Part shown: positions 50,034 to 60,054 of the stretch, piece after piece | Numbering within the stretch: the first letter of the stretch is position 1 | How the letters are laid out: the number at the start of each line of letters is the position of its first letter | Assembly (NCBI RefSeq): GCF_001544795.2 | Contig: NZ_FCOI02000003.1 | Span: 186,001-250,000 of the forward strand | DNA length: 64,000 nucleotides | From: Caballeronia temeraria | Lineage (GTDB): Bacteria > Pseudomonadota > Gammaproteobacteria > Burkholderiales > Burkholderiaceae | Direction: 5' to 3' | Translations under genes and position numbers: made by a program | The notes under the pieces: model-generated | What the model saw: only the letters and a program-made list of their open reading frames with translations | Told to the model about the DNA's origin: nothing | Databases searched by the model: none

Positions 50034-51152
50034 ATGACTTCGTTCGCCGATCGCATCAGCCGTGCCCTGGGTCTTGCCGCAGCCAAACGCGGCCGCGCAT
50101 TGTCGAGCGCGTCGCCGCAACATGACGGCGAGCGTTTTCGCAATGTGAAGCCGCGTCCTGCCGAAGGTCTCGGCAAGACCTTGCGCATCATGTGGAACAT
50201 CTTGCTCAACAAGCCGCGTAATACGGTGCCGACGCAGACGCCCATCGTCGATACGCTCACGCGCGCGCAACTCGCCGCCGCGCCGGATCGAAGTCTGTTT
50301 CGCCTCGGTCACTCGACCCTCCTCTTCAAACTGTGCGGCGAATACTGGCTGACCGATCCCGTGTTCGGCGAACGCGCGTCGCCGTTCAAGCGCGTGGGGC
50401 CGAAGCGCTTTCATGCGCCGCCCGTTGCGCTGGACGATCTGCCGCCGTTGCGCGGGGTGATCCTGTCGCACGATCACTACGATCATCTCGATCGCGACAC
50501 CGTGCTCGCGCTCGCCGCGTCGACGGAGGTTTTCCTCACGCCGTTGGGTGTCGGCGACCGTCTGATCGAATGGGGCATCGATGCATCGAAAGTTCGCCAG
50601 CTCGACTGGTGGCAGAGCGCGCAGATCGGCGATCTCGCTTTCACTGCGACACCCGCGCAGCATTTCTCCGGCCGCAGCCTCTTCGATAACAACAGCACGC
50701 TGTGGGCGTCGTGGGTCATCGTCGACGATGACATGCGCGTGTTTTTCAGCGGGGACACGGGCTATTTCGACGGTTTCAGGACGATCGGCGAGCGCCTCGG
50801 CCCGTTCGACGTGACGCTGATCGAAACGGGCGCATACGATGCGCAATGGCCGTACGTTCATATGCAGCCCGAGGAAACAGTGCAGGCGCATATTGATGTG
50901 CGCGGACGCTGGCTCGTGCCGATTCACAACGGCACGTTCGATCTCGCGATGCACGCGTGGCAGGAGCCTTTCGAGCGCGTGACGGGTGTCGCCCTCGCGC
51001 GCGGCGTCGCGGTGGCGACGCCGCGCATGGGCGAGCGGCTCGATCTCGAAGCGCCGCATCGTGGCGAGCGCTGGTGGCGCGAAGCGGCCGATTCGCCGAA
51101 GCCGGTGTCATCGTGGCGCATGTGCGCTTCGCGGGCCGGCGAAGCGGAGTAA
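50034..51152 (+). CDS. Metallo-beta-lactamase-fold hydrolase (NAPE-PLD/UlaG-like)
   Basis: A 372-residue metal-dependent hydrolase. The double-zinc motif is LSHDHYDHLDR (HxHxDH), followed by the second His in PAQHFSGRSL, Asp in FFSGDTGYFDGF and a last His in VPIHNGTFDLAMHAW. This order and the CGEYWLTDPVFG segment fit the N-acyl-phosphatidylethanolamine hydrolase-like subgroup often found on TetR-controlled genes in proteobacteria. No signal peptide is evident. The start at 50034 (ATGACTTCG) is preceded only by a weak ribosome site. It is divergent from tetR across two palindromes. Confidence 0.9.
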   Translation: MTSFADRISRALGLAAAKRGRALSSASPQHDGERFRNVKPRPAEGLGKTLRIMWNILLNKPRNTVPTQTPIVDTLTRAQLAAAPDRSLFRLGHSTLLFKLCGEYWLTDPVFGERASPFKRVGPKRFHAPPVALDDLPPLRGVILSHDHYDHLDRDTVLALAASTEVFLTPLGVGDRLIEWGIDASKVRQLDWWQSAQIGDLAFTATPAQHFSGRSLFDNNSTLWASWVIVDDDMRVFFSGDTGYFDGFRTIGERLGPFDVTLIETGAYDAQWPYVHMQPEETVQAHIDVRGRWLVPIHNGTFDLAMHAWQEPFERVTGVALARGVAVATPRMGERLDLEAPHRGERWWREAADSPKPVSSWRMCASRAGEAE

Positions 51153-51184
51153 TCGCCGCTCATCGCGAAGAGAGCGGCGCCTGA

Positions 51185-52051
51185 TCACGACTGACGCGCG
51201 ACGAGTTTGCGAATCACATCGACGAGCGGCGTCTTGCCCTTGACGATATCGTCGTGACGCCCTTCGAAGTCGATCCAGCCTTCGTTGAAGCCGTCGAGCA
51301 TCTGAATGCGCGGCATCGGATGCTGCATGCCCTGACTCACGAACAGCGCTTCCCATGTGTCGCGCGGCACGGCCTGCGCGCGCACCGGCTTGCCGAGCAC
51401 GACGGCGAATGCTGCGGCGATATCGTTTGGACTCGTGCGCTGCGGCCCTTCCAGCTCGACGATACGTACGCCCGTCCATTCTTGTTGCATGAGCTTCGCC
51501 GCGAGTTCGCCGATGTCATCGGTGGCGATCATCGGAATCGCGCGATCGAGCGGATGCAGAAACGATTGCACGACGCCCGTATTGCGCGCCGAATCGACGT
51601 CCCACGCGCAGTTCTCCATGAACCAGCCCGGACGCAGAAACGTGACGGGGACCGCTTGCTTGCGCAGCGCGTCTTCGAGCAGCGTGCGTTGGGTCAGAAG
51701 ATTGGTGTGTATGGACTGCGCGCCGATCGTCGACAGGCACACGATTCTGCGAGGCTTCGCACGCGCGATGCCCGCGATGATCGCATCGATGACTTCACGC
51801 GCTTCGGGAAAGCCCGGCGCAGGATCGAATTCCGGCGGCGGAAGAATGAACACGGCTTGCGCGTCTTCGAAGGCGCGGGCGAGCGCATCGGCATCGCTCA
51901 TGGTGGCGAGTGCGACTTCACAGCCCCGCGCCGACCAAACCGCACCTTTGTTCTCATTTCGCACGACGGCGCGCACGGGCTTTCCCGCTTTCAACAGCGC
52001 CTCGGCGAGCGCGCTGCCGACTTGCCCGGTAATTCCAGTGACGACATACAT
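51185..52051 (-). CDS. NmrA-like NAD(P)-binding protein
   Basis: A 288-residue protein of extended/atypical SDR type. The start MYVVTGITGQVGSALAEALL is the NAD(P) fingerprint, followed by VRNENKGAVWSARGCEVALA and a substrate-like part FLRPGWFMENCAWDV. The group includes NmrA-like redox sensors and quinone reductases. The Tyr-x3-Lys dyad of active SDRs is not evident, which favours a sensor or non-catalytic role. ATG 52051 has a good AAGGAG site. It is convergent with the metallo-hydrolase gene, a GC-rich dyad (CGCCGCT/AGCGGCG, 51154-51179) lying between them. Confidence 0.87.
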   Translation of the reverse strand: MYVVTGITGQVGSALAEALLKAGKPVRAVVRNENKGAVWSARGCEVALATMSDADALARAFEDAQAVFILPPPEFDPAPGFPEAREVIDAIIAGIARAKPRRIVCLSTIGAQSIHTNLLTQRTLLEDALRKQAVPVTFLRPGWFMENCAWDVDSARNTGVVQSFLHPLDRAIPMIATDDIGELAAKLMQQEWTGVRIVELEGPQRTSPNDIAAAFAVVLGKPVRAQAVPRDTWEALFVSQGMQHPMPRIQMLDGFNEGWIDFEGRHDDIVKGKTPLVDVIRKLVARQS

Positions 52052-52178
52052 GGTCCGACTCCTTTGCGATTCGTTTGACTTCGACGGATCGCATGTTATG
52101 GCTCGAACCTGCGGAAAAAAATGACTCGACGGTTATGGGATTGATGACGCCACGTCATCGGATAGATTGCACTGATGC

Positions 52179-52538
52179 TCAATGCCCCGGCCCGCTCTGC
52201 TCGATGCAACTCAGCACGAGCGTGCTGTTCGCGCCCGCTTCCGGACTCAGCATCGCGGTGTGCATTTCGGTGTCGGTGCAACGCCAGTCGGCCTGGAGAT
52301 CCTTCTTGCAGGATTGCGTTGCGTCGCTGATGTGCTGCCGGTTCGGCACGTATTCGCAGGTGTCGCGGCCGTCGCACTGACGCGTAAGATCGCGCGTCGC
52401 GTTGCCGCTCGCGGCGCCACAGTTCGCGCCGTATGTTCCAGAAATGACCTTGATCGTTCTTGCGTCGACGTTCGACATGCCCGCCAGCATGAGCATTCCC
52501 GCTATCGACGCAAGCATCACCGCACGCCGATCGTTCAT
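52179..52538 (-). CDS. Secreted SUEL/galactose-lectin-like Cys-rich protein
   Basis: A 119-residue exported protein. Signal peptide 1-26 (LAGMSNVDARTI), then ISGTYGANCGAASGNATRDL, QCDGRDTCEYV, and ATQSCKKDLQADWRC. The order and spacing of Cys, with an early 'YG-x-x-C', a 'C-x-G-x-x-x-C' and a final 'x-x-x-W/Y-x-C', follow the rhamnose-binding SUEL lectin domain. If exported the Cys would form disulfides. ATG 52538 has an AAGGAGGG site. The gene is on its own, divergent from the glycosidase gene. Ligand is unknown. Confidence 0.7.
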   Translation of the reverse strand: MNDRRAVMLASIAGMLMLAGMSNVDARTIKVISGTYGANCGAASGNATRDLTRQCDGRDTCEYVPNRQHISDATQSCKKDLQADWRCTDTEMHTAMLSPEAGANSTLVLSCIEQSGPGH

Positions 52539-52694
52539 GGCGCCCTCCTTCACCGGCTATCCTCGATACTACGCGCGCGACGATCCCATCGCATCCTGCA
52601 CCATCGAATTCGAATACGCCGCTGCGCGATGACGCTTATCATCGGAAAACCGCGCATCGAACGTATCTGAATAAGCAACCGGATCGGAGGTCGC

Positions 52695-55436
52695 ATGCCA
52701 CCGTTACGCGCAATCCATCTGCTGCAAACGAAGGAAGGCTCGCGTCTGCACGGCGCCGATCTGAGCGAGTGGCGCCGGTGGGGACCCTATCTGAGCGAAC
52801 GCCAATGGGGCACGGTCCGCGAAGACTACAGCGAATACGGCACCGCATGGGACTACTTTCCGCACGACCATGCGCGCAGCCGTATGTATCGTTGGGGAGA
52901 AGACGGCATCGGCGGATTCGGCGACGACCCGCTCGACTGGTGCGTATCGCTCGCGCTGTGGAACGGGCGCGATCCGATCATCAAGGAGCGGCTCTTCGGC
53001 CTCACGAACGAGCAAGGCAATCACGGCGAGGATGTGAAGGAGCTGTACTTCTACATTGACGGCACGCCGACGCACTCGTACATGAAGATGTTGTACAAGT
53101 ATCCGCACGATGCGTATCCGTATCAGCAACTCGTCGACGAGAACAGGCGGCGCGGTCCCGATCAGCCGGAATACGAAGTGCTCGACACCGGCGTCTTCGA
53201 TGATGACCGCTACTTCGACGTCTGCATCGAATATGCGAAGCACGCGCCGGATGACATCGTGATGCGCGTGTCGATCGAGAATCGCGCGAACGAAGCTGCA
53301 ACGCTTCACGTGCTGCCGCAGTTCTGGGCCCGCAACCGATGGACGTGGTCGAGCAAATGGGGCAAGCCATCGTTGAAGCTCGAACACGATGCGCGAGAAG
53401 GCGCGCGCGTCGTCGCGCACAATCCTTCGCATGGGACGATGTTCGTCACGGCCTCGGCGCAAGCGCCCGTCGAATGGCTCTTCTGTGAAAACGAAACGAA
53501 CGTTCGTCGCATCTTTGGCATGGAAGGCGCAGGACCATTCAAGGATGGCTTCAACGACTATCTCGTCGAAGGCGACGAACAGGCGATCCGGCGCGATCAT
53601 GGCACGCGCAGCGCCGCGCATGTGTGTCTGCAACTCGGACCGCACGAACAGTCCGTGATTTATCTGCGCTGGCGCCCTGCATCGGTTTCGAACGATCCGC
53701 CGCTCGATCTGGCGCAACTCTTCGCGCGCCGCGAAGCGGAAGCCGACGAGTTCTATGCGACGCTGCAGCACGATATCGACGATGCCGACGCGCGTCTCGT
53801 GCAACGTCAGGCGCTCGCCGGCATGCTCTGGACGAAGCAGTATTACCAGTTCGATGTCACGCGCTGGCACGACGGCGATCCGGGCCAGCCGACGCCGCCA
53901 AGAGAACGCCGGCATGGCCGCAATGCGGACTGGCGGCATATGTGCAATGGCGACATCGTGTCGATGCCGGACAAATGGGAGTATCCGTGGTACGCGTCGT
54001 GGGATCTCGCGTTTCATGCGGTCGCGTTCGCGACCATCGATCCCGACTTCGCGAAGAAGCAGTTATTGCTGCTCGTGAAAGAGCGCTACATGCATCCGAA
54101 CGGGCAACTGCCCGCGTATGAATGGGCATTCGGCGATGCGAATCCGCCCGTTCACGCATGGGCGACGTGGCGCGTGTACGAGCTCGATCGCGAGATGACG
54201 GGCATCGGCGATCACGCGTTTCTCGAAGTGATGTTCCACAAGCTCCTGCTCAACTTCGCATGGTGGGTGAACCGCAAGGACGCCGACGACCGCAACATCT
54301 TTCAGGGCGGCTTTCTCGGGCTCGACAACATCGGCATATTCGACCGCTCGCAGCCGCTGCCGACGGGCGGGCGCATCGATCAGGCGGATGGCACCGCATG
54401 GATGGCATCGTATGCGCTCGATCTCATGCAGATCGGCCTCGAACTCGCGATGACGAACGACTCGTATGTCGAGATCGCGGTGAAGTTCTTCGAGCACTTT
54501 CTGTATATCGCTGAAGCCGTGAGTTGCGGCGAAGTCTGCAACACCGGCCTATGGGATGGCAGCGACGAATTCTTCTACGATGTATTGCATTTGCCGAACG
54601 GCGCGCGCGTGCCGATGCGCATTCGATCGATCGTCGGATTGATTCCGCTCTTCGCCGTGCATGTGCTCGAAGAAAGCGTGTACGGCGACCTGCCGGGCCT
54701 TCGTGAACGCCTCGTCTGGTTTCTCGATCACAGGCCGAATCTCGCGAAGCTCGTATCGCGCTGGACCGAACCGGGCAAAGGCAACACCACGTTGCTATCG
54801 CTGTTGCGCGGGCATCGCATGAAAGCGCTCTTGCGCCGCACACTGGATGAAGCCGAATTCCTGTCCGCGTATGGCGTGCGCGCGCTGTCCCGGGTGCATT
54901 GCGACAAGCCCTATATCTTCGATCACGATGGCGTGAATGTCTGCATCCGATATCTGCCCGCGGAATCGGACTCGCGCGTCTTCGGCGGCAATTCGAACTG
55001 GCGCGGACCGATCTGGATGCCGGTCAACTATTTGCTGATCGAATCGCTTTACGAGTTTCATCGCTATTACGGCGATGAGTTTCGCGTCGAGCATCCGACG
55101 GGCTCGGGCAAGATGCATTCGTTGAGCGAAATCGCCGATGATCTGTCACGACGCATCAGCATGCTCTTTATGAAAGACGCCGAGGGCAAGCGCCCGGTGA
55201 TGGCCGCCTATCCGAAGCTGCAAGCCGATCCGCGCTCGCAGGATCTCATTCTCTTTCACGAGTACTTTCATGGCGACAATGGGCGCGGTGTCGGCGCTTC
55301 GCATCAGACGGGATGGAGCGGGCTCGTCGCATTGCTGCTGCAACCGCGTCTGATGAAGTTATCGCATACGGGGCCGGAAGCGCCTGTGATGACCGTGCGT
55401 CTGCATGAGGAGGCCAGCGCCGAGTTGGGACGATGA
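52695..55436 (+). CDS. GH63-like glycoside hydrolase
   Basis: A 913-residue cytoplasmic enzyme. An N-terminal beta-sandwich (about 1-270, with EYGTAWDYFPHDHARSRMYR) is followed by an (alpha/alpha)6 barrel (about 350-890) with the landmarks CNGDIVSMPDKWEYPWYASW, QLPAYEWAFGDANPPVHAWA and NSNWRGPIWMPVNYLLIESL. This is the layout of bacterial GH63 proteins that act on alpha-glucosides, mannosylglycerate and related sugars. Catalytic acids are probably the Asp in PWYASWDLAFH and Glu in the late barrel (not proved). ATG 52695 has GGAGGT 10 bases upstream. No sugar transport or regulator gene is adjacent. Confidence 0.88.
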   Translation: MPPLRAIHLLQTKEGSRLHGADLSEWRRWGPYLSERQWGTVREDYSEYGTAWDYFPHDHARSRMYRWGEDGIGGFGDDPLDWCVSLALWNGRDPIIKERLFGLTNEQGNHGEDVKELYFYIDGTPTHSYMKMLYKYPHDAYPYQQLVDENRRRGPDQPEYEVLDTGVFDDDRYFDVCIEYAKHAPDDIVMRVSIENRANEAATLHVLPQFWARNRWTWSSKWGKPSLKLEHDAREGARVVAHNPSHGTMFVTASAQAPVEWLFCENETNVRRIFGMEGAGPFKDGFNDYLVEGDEQAIRRDHGTRSAAHVCLQLGPHEQSVIYLRWRPASVSNDPPLDLAQLFARREAEADEFYATLQHDIDDADARLVQRQALAGMLWTKQYYQFDVTRWHDGDPGQPTPPRERRHGRNADWRHMCNGDIVSMPDKWEYPWYASWDLAFHAVAFATIDPDFAKKQLLLLVKERYMHPNGQLPAYEWAFGDANPPVHAWATWRVYELDREMTGIGDHAFLEVMFHKLLLNFAWWVNRKDADDRNIFQGGFLGLDNIGIFDRSQPLPTGGRIDQADGTAWMASYALDLMQIGLELAMTNDSYVEIAVKFFEHFLYIAEAVSCGEVCNTGLWDGSDEFFYDVLHLPNGARVPMRIRSIVGLIPLFAVHVLEESVYGDLPGLRERLVWFLDHRPNLAKLVSRWTEPGKGNTTLLSLLRGHRMKALLRRTLDEAEFLSAYGVRALSRVHCDKPYIFDHDGVNVCIRYLPAESDSRVFGGNSNWRGPIWMPVNYLLIESLYEFHRYYGDEFRVEHPTGSGKMHSLSEIADDLSRRISMLFMKDAEGKRPVMAAYPKLQADPRSQDLILFHEYFHGDNGRGVGASHQTGWSGLVALLLQPRLMKLSHTGPEAPVMTVRLHEEASAELGR

Positions 55437-55499
55437 CGCGTCAACGCAAGAATGCGACGCTCACCGGCAGGCGACAGGAAAATCCCGGTGAGCGGAGAA

Positions 55500-56957
55500 T
55501 CACCGCTCCAGATTCCCAAAACAAACATACTTCGCCTCCAGATACTCCTCCACGCCCGACGACGCCCCTTCGCGCCCCATCCCCGATTCCTTGATGCCGC
55601 CGAACGGCGCGACTTCGTTGAACACAAGGCTATCGTTCACGCCCACGACGCCGCATTCCAGCGCCTCCATCACGCGGAACGCGCGGCTGATATCCGCCGT
55701 GTAGAAGTAAGCCGCGAGGCCCGTGCGCGTGTCGTTCGCGAGCGTGATGACGTCGTCCTCGTCCCTGAATGGCAGCACGCTCGCAATCGGCCCGAGCACT
55801 TCGTCGCCGCACACGCCCATCGACGGATCGACGCCCGTCAGCACCGTCGGCCGGAAAAAATTCGATCCCGGCGCCACACGCGAGCCGCCCGCCGCGACCG
55901 TCGCGCCGAGCTTCACCGCTTCATCGACGAGACTTTCGACGCGCGTCACCGCCGCCTCGCCGATGAGCGGACCGATCTGCGCGCCCTCGTCCAGCCCGTC
56001 GCTCACCTTGAGCAACGCGACCTTCGACACGAGCTTCGAGACGAAAGTCTCGTACACGTCCTCATGCACGAAGAAGCGATTCGCGCACATCGCGGCCTGG
56101 CCCGAATGACGGAAACGCGCATCGAGCGCGCCTTTCACGGCGAGGTCGATATCGGCATCTTCGAACACGATGAACGGACAGTTCGCGCCCAGTTCCAGCG
56201 ACATTTTTTTCACCGTGGGCGCGCACAAGGTCATCAATCGCTTGCCTTCCTCGATGGAACCGGTGAACGAAACCTTGCGCACATCGGCGCTCGCCAGCAG
56301 CGTGCTTCTGATCGGCTCGCCCTCGCCCGTCAACACGGACAGCACACCGCGCGGCAAGCCCGCATTCTCGCCGAGCACGCACAATGCGAGCGCGGAGAAA
56401 GGCGTCTGCGGATCGGGATGATGAATGACCGTGCAGCCCGCCGCGAGCGCAGCGCCGACGCGTCGCGCGACCATCGAAGAGGGAAAGGTCCACGACGTGA
56501 TCGCGCCGCACACGCCGATCGGCTGATGCAGCACGCGAATACGCTGATTGCGCCGGGGTGCGGGAATGTTGTCGCCGTAGATGCGGCGCGCTTCCTCCGC
56601 GAACCAGTCGAGATAGTTCGCGGCCTGCGTGATCTCGGAGCGCGCTTCGTGCAGCGGCTTGCCTTGCTCGCTGCACAGAATGATGGCGAGATCGTCGCGA
56701 TGATGTTCGACGAGCCGCCCCCACTCGCGCAGCACCGATGCCCGTTCGCGACTGCTCCAGCCACGCCAGTCCTGCAATGCCGCATTCGCGCACTCGATGG
56801 CCTCGGCCACCTGTTCCGCCGTGACCTGCGGCACCGAGCCGATGATTTCGCCTGACGAAGGATTGGTGACGGGCACACGCGGCAGCGAAGTATTGTCGAC
56901 CCACGCGCCGCCGATATACGCCGATTGCTCGAAAAGACTGGGGCACTGCAGTTCCAT
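55500..56957 (-). CDS. Aldehyde dehydrogenase family protein, predicted inactive
   Basis: A 485-residue protein with overall similarity to NAD(P)-dependent succinate-semialdehyde dehydrogenase (GabD) and no frameshift. Three catalytic positions are changed: Thr157 in SWTFP stands where active enzymes have Asn (WNFP); His180 stands where the cofactor-binding Lys is (TVIHHP for TIVVKP); Ala289 replaces the nucleophile Cys (GQAAMCANR for GQTCVCANR), although the neighbouring Cys291 is kept. The general base Glu255 (SLELGAN) remains. ATG 56957 was chosen at the first conserved segment. It lies after the glycosidase gene, convergent, and next to the ActP-type transporter gene. Confidence 0.88.
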   Translation of the reverse strand: MELQCPSLFEQSAYIGGAWVDNTSLPRVPVTNPSSGEIIGSVPQVTAEQVAEAIECANAALQDWRGWSSRERASVLREWGRLVEHHRDDLAIILCSEQGKPLHEARSEITQAANYLDWFAEEARRIYGDNIPAPRRNQRIRVLHQPIGVCGAITSWTFPSSMVARRVGAALAAGCTVIHHPDPQTPFSALALCVLGENAGLPRGVLSVLTGEGEPIRSTLLASADVRKVSFTGSIEEGKRLMTLCAPTVKKMSLELGANCPFIVFEDADIDLAVKGALDARFRHSGQAAMCANRFFVHEDVYETFVSKLVSKVALLKVSDGLDEGAQIGPLIGEAAVTRVESLVDEAVKLGATVAAGGSRVAPGSNFFRPTVLTGVDPSMGVCGDEVLGPIASVLPFRDEDDVITLANDTRTGLAAYFYTADISRAFRVMEALECGVVGVNDSLVFNEVAPFGGIKESGMGREGASSGVEEYLEAKYVCFGNLER

Positions 56958-57072
56958 GGCTCGCTCCAATGCGTTTGGCGCTTCGAGCTTAACGCATTTT
57001 TTACTCGCCATTCGGACGCGCGCGGCATCTCCGGTATATGAATACCGCGCGCGTTACAGCACGAACATCACA

Positions 57073-58734
57073 TCAATGGCTCGCGCCCTCCACCGCGCCG
57101 ATGCCCGTCTCGGAGCGCACGGCCTGCGCTTCGAAGCCGGCCTTGTCCACACGCGCCCGCGCCGACTTGTCCGTCACCGAGAAGAGCCAGATGCCGATGA
57201 AGCCGATCGCCATCGAGAACAACGCGGGCGACGCATACGGGAACGGCGCACTCGCGTAGTGGAACACATCGACCCACACGGCTTTCGAGAGGATCGTCAT
57301 CACGACCGCGGAAAGCAGGCCGAGAAAGCCGCCGACCGCCGCGCCGCGCGTCGTGCAGCCGCGCCACAAGACCGACATGAAGAGCACCGGAAAGTTGGCC
57401 GATGCCGCCACCGCGAACGCGAGCGACACCATGAACGCGATGTTCTGCTTCTCGAACACGATGCCGAGCACGACCGCGACGATGCCGAGCACGATCGTGG
57501 TCATACGCGACACACGCAGTTCGCTCGCGCTCGATGCTTTGCCCTTCTTGAACACGGTCGCATAGAGATCATGCGACACCGCCGATGCGCCCGCGAGCGT
57601 CAAACCCGCGACCACCGCGAGAATCGTCGCGAAGGCAACCGCCGAGATGAAGCCGAGGAACACATTGCCGCCGACCGCACTCGCCAGATGCACCGCCGCC
57701 ATGTTCGTGCCGCCGAGCAGCTTGCCGCCGGCATCCTTGAACATCGGATTGGTGCTCACCAGCACGATCGCGCCGAAGCCGATGATGAACGTGAGAATGT
57801 AGAAGTAACCGATCCACGTCGTCGCCCAGAACACCGACTTGCGCGCTTCCTTCGCGTTCGGCACGGTGAAGAAGCGCATCAGGATATGCGGCAGGCCCGC
57901 CGTGCCGAACATCAGCGCGATGCCGAACGAGATCGCCGAAATCGGGTCTTTGATGAAGTTGCCCGGACCCATGATCGATGCCTTCTTCTCGTGCACGTCG
58001 ACGGCCTTCGCGAACAGCGCCTCGGGGCTGAAGTGGAATTGCCACAGCACCATGAACGCCATGAACGAAGCGCCCGCAAGCAGCAGACAGGCCTTGATAA
58101 TCTGCACCCAGGTCGTCGCCGTCATGCCGCCGAAGAGCACGTACACCATCATCAGCGCGCCGACGATCACGACTGCGATCCAGTATTCGAGGCCGAACAG
58201 CAGCTTGATGAGCTGTCCCGCGCCGACCATCTGCGCGATCAGATAGAACGCGACGACAACGAGCGTGCCCGACGCCGCGAACGCGCGAATCGGCGTCTGC
58301 TTGAAGCGATACGCGGCGACATCGGCGAACGTGAAGCGGCCGAGATTGCGCAGACGCTCCGCCATCAGGAACGTGATGATCGGCCAGCCGACGAGAAAGC
58401 CGATCGAATAGATCAGACCGTCGTAGCCGTTGCTGTACACCGCCGCCGATATGCCGAGAAACGAGGCCGCCGACATGAAATCGCCCGCGATCGCGAGACC
58501 GTTCTGAAAGCCGGTGATGCCGCCGCCCGCCGTGTAGAACTCCGCAGCCGAGCGCGTTTTCTTCGCGGCCCATTTGGTGATGAAGAGCGTCGCGATCACG
58601 AACGCGATGAACATGCAGATCGCGGTCCAGTTGGTCGGCTGCTTGACGGCCTGACCGAGATCGCCGCCCGCTGCAAAAGCGCTGGCGGATGCGGCGAAGA
58701 GCGCCCCCGCGGCGAAAATTCGTTGCGAGTTCAT
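57073..58734 (-). CDS. actP: Cation/acetate symporter, SSS family (ActP-like)
   Basis: A 553-residue sodium/solute symporter with a cleavable signal (about 1-22, [12 protein letters not shown]) and 13 predicted membrane segments. Landmarks are [32 protein letters not shown] and [16 protein letters not shown], as in ActP that imports acetate and other short monocarboxylates. It starts in ATGA overlap with the DUF485 gene upstream, the usual yjcH-actP pair. The two are convergent with the aldehyde dehydrogenase gene. Confidence 0.93.
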   Translation of the reverse strand: MNSQRIFAAGALFAASASAFAAGGDLGQAVKQPTNWTAICMFIAFVIATLFITKWAAKKTRSAAEFYTAGGGITGFQNGLAIAGDFMSAASFLGISAAVYSNGYDGLIYSIGFLVGWPIITFLMAERLRNLGRFTFADVAAYRFKQTPIRAFAASGTLVVVAFYLIAQMVGAGQLIKLLFGLEYWIAVVIVGALMMVYVLFGGMTATTWVQIIKACLLLAGASFMAFMVLWQFHFSPEALFAKAVDVHEKKASIMGPGNFIKDPISAISFGIALMFGTAGLPHILMRFFTVPNAKEARKSVFWATTWIGYFYILTFIIGFGAIVLVSTNPMFKDAGGKLLGGTNMAAVHLASAVGGNVFLGFISAVAFATILAVVAGLTLAGASAVSHDLYATVFKKGKASSASELRVSRMTTIVLGIVAVVLGIVFEKQNIAFMVSLAFAVAASANFPVLFMSVLWRGCTTRGAAVGGFLGLLSAVVMTILSKAVWVDVFHYASAPFPYASPALFSMAIGFIGIWLFSVTDKSARARVDKAGFEAQAVRSETGIGAVEGASH

Positions 58735-59051
58735 GCGGCCTCCCGCTTGATCTTGTCGGTGAGTTCGTCGTACGTGCTGTTGGCGTGGCGCACGTAGAGT
58801 CCCGTGATGACGACCGTGAAGACGATCACGAACAGGCCGATCGGCATGCCCCACGTCATCACGCCCGCGCCCATCTTCGCGGCGAGCAGATCCTTGTTGA
58901 ACGCGATGAGCAGCACATAGCCGTAGTAGACGATCAGCACGAGCGCCGTCAACGTCCAGCCGAGCTTCGAGCGCTTGCTCACGAGTTCGCCGTAGGCGGC
59001 GCTCGACTTGATTTTTTCCACGATCCTGAGATCCATTTCCGTCTCCTGCAT
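58731..59051 (-). CDS. yjcH: DUF485 membrane protein (YjcH-like)
   Basis: A 106-residue membrane protein with two segments (about 40-60 and 70-95) and the conserved start of DUF485, [20 protein letters not shown]. It is always found ahead of ActP-type symporters and is probably an accessory subunit. An in-frame ATG at 59036 is an alternative start; both have GGAG-type sites. The 238 bases upstream of 59051, to the eutC gene, show no gene. Confidence 0.9.
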   Translation of the reverse strand: MQETEMDLRIVEKIKSSAAYGELVSKRSKLGWTLTALVLIVYYGYVLLIAFNKDLLAAKMGAGVMTWGMPIGLFVIVFTVVITGLYVRHANSTYDELTDKIKREAA

Positions 59052-59289
59052 GAGTGTCTCTTCTCCGCGTGCGAGGGCGCCCGCGTTCGGGCCTGCGCGC
59101 GAACGATCAGCGATGCGTATAAATGGGGAATCCCCGGACGGGGACGTCATGCGATATTTCCGCGCACCGCTTTCGAGTCGAATTGAGATTCCGATGCGCT
59201 GGAGACTAAGGTAAAAGCATCCGCTTACCCGTTTCTTACGCGAGACGTTTTCTTTCGGCGGGGTTTACGCGAAGCATCGAGCGCGTCTA

Positions 59290-60054
59290 TCAGCGCGATA
59301 GGCGATCGATCGTTCGCTCGGGCAGCGCCGTTGCGCTGTCGTCCTTCAGGCCGACGCCCGTCAGCTTGCGGGCGCGCGCTTCGTTCAGGAGATAGGCGAG
59401 CTTGAACGCGGCCGCGTCGTAAGCAAGTCCTTCAGGACGCACGTTCGATATGCAGTTGCGCTCGGCATCGCTGCGGCCCTGAACGGGATCGTAGGTCACG
59501 TAAACACCGAGACTCGCGGGCGAACTCAGCCCGGGCCTTTCGCCGATCAACACGGCGACGATGCGCGCCTTCAATATCGACCCGATGCCGTCACCCAGCG
59601 CCACGCGCGCCTGCGTCGCGACGACGACCGGGCCGATGCGCCATCCGTCGAGCCGCGCCATCGTCTTTTCGATGAGCGGTATCGCATGCATCGACGCCGC
59701 GTTCGACGACAATCCATCGGCGATGACGAAGACGAGGTCCGCATCTTTCTCATGCGTGTCGAGGCGTGCGGCGCTCTCGTCGCTCAACATGCGGCCGAGA
59801 TCGGGCCGACGGAGATAGACGTCGCGCGACGCGGCCGCGCTGCACACCGACGCACACGCGAATCGCTTCGAGTCCAACTCGTGCAGCAACGACGCGACAT
59901 CGAGCGGCCGATGCACGGCGTCGCGCGCCTGCGCATGCGCGAGATTGAACGCGAGCAGGGGCGCGGTCGGCACGCTGCTGCCCGCGCGTCCCAACGCGAT
60001 GCGCGCATCGGTGAAACGGCGCAATGCTTCCCAGGGGTTCGCGCTGACGCTCAT
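59290..60054 (-). CDS. eutC: Ethanolamine ammonia-lyase small subunit
   Basis: A 254-residue subunit that with EutB forms the adenosylcobalamin-dependent lyase turning ethanolamine into acetaldehyde and ammonia. Landmarks are ARIALGRAGSSVPTAPLLAF, DLVFVIADGLSSNAA and VLIGERPGLSSPASLGVYVT, followed by ERNCISNVR. The start at 60054 shares one base with the stop of eutB (TGATG), so the two are translationally coupled. Length is normal. It is the last gene of the operon; no carboxysome-like shell genes are near. Confidence 0.95.
   Translation of the reverse strand: MSVSANPWEALRRFTDARIALGRAGSSVPTAPLLAFNLAHAQARDAVHRPLDVASLLHELDSKRFACASVCSAAASRDVYLRRPDLGRMLSDESAARLDTHEKDADLVFVIADGLSSNAASMHAIPLIEKTMARLDGWRIGPVVVATQARVALGDGIGSILKARIVAVLIGERPGLSSPASLGVYVTYDPVQGRSDAERNCISNVRPEGLAYDAAAFKLAYLLNEARARKLTGVGLKDDSATALPERTIDRLSR

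Noticed and set aside
51154..51179. Terminator between convergent metallo-hydrolase and NmrA-like genes
   Set aside because: A 7-bp GC stem with a 12-base loop exists, but there is no T-tract on either side; not listed as a terminator.
56797..58797. A plus-strand frame of 666 codons opposite actP
   Set aside because: Highly charged repetitive sequence with no domain, wholly antisense to a clear symporter gene.
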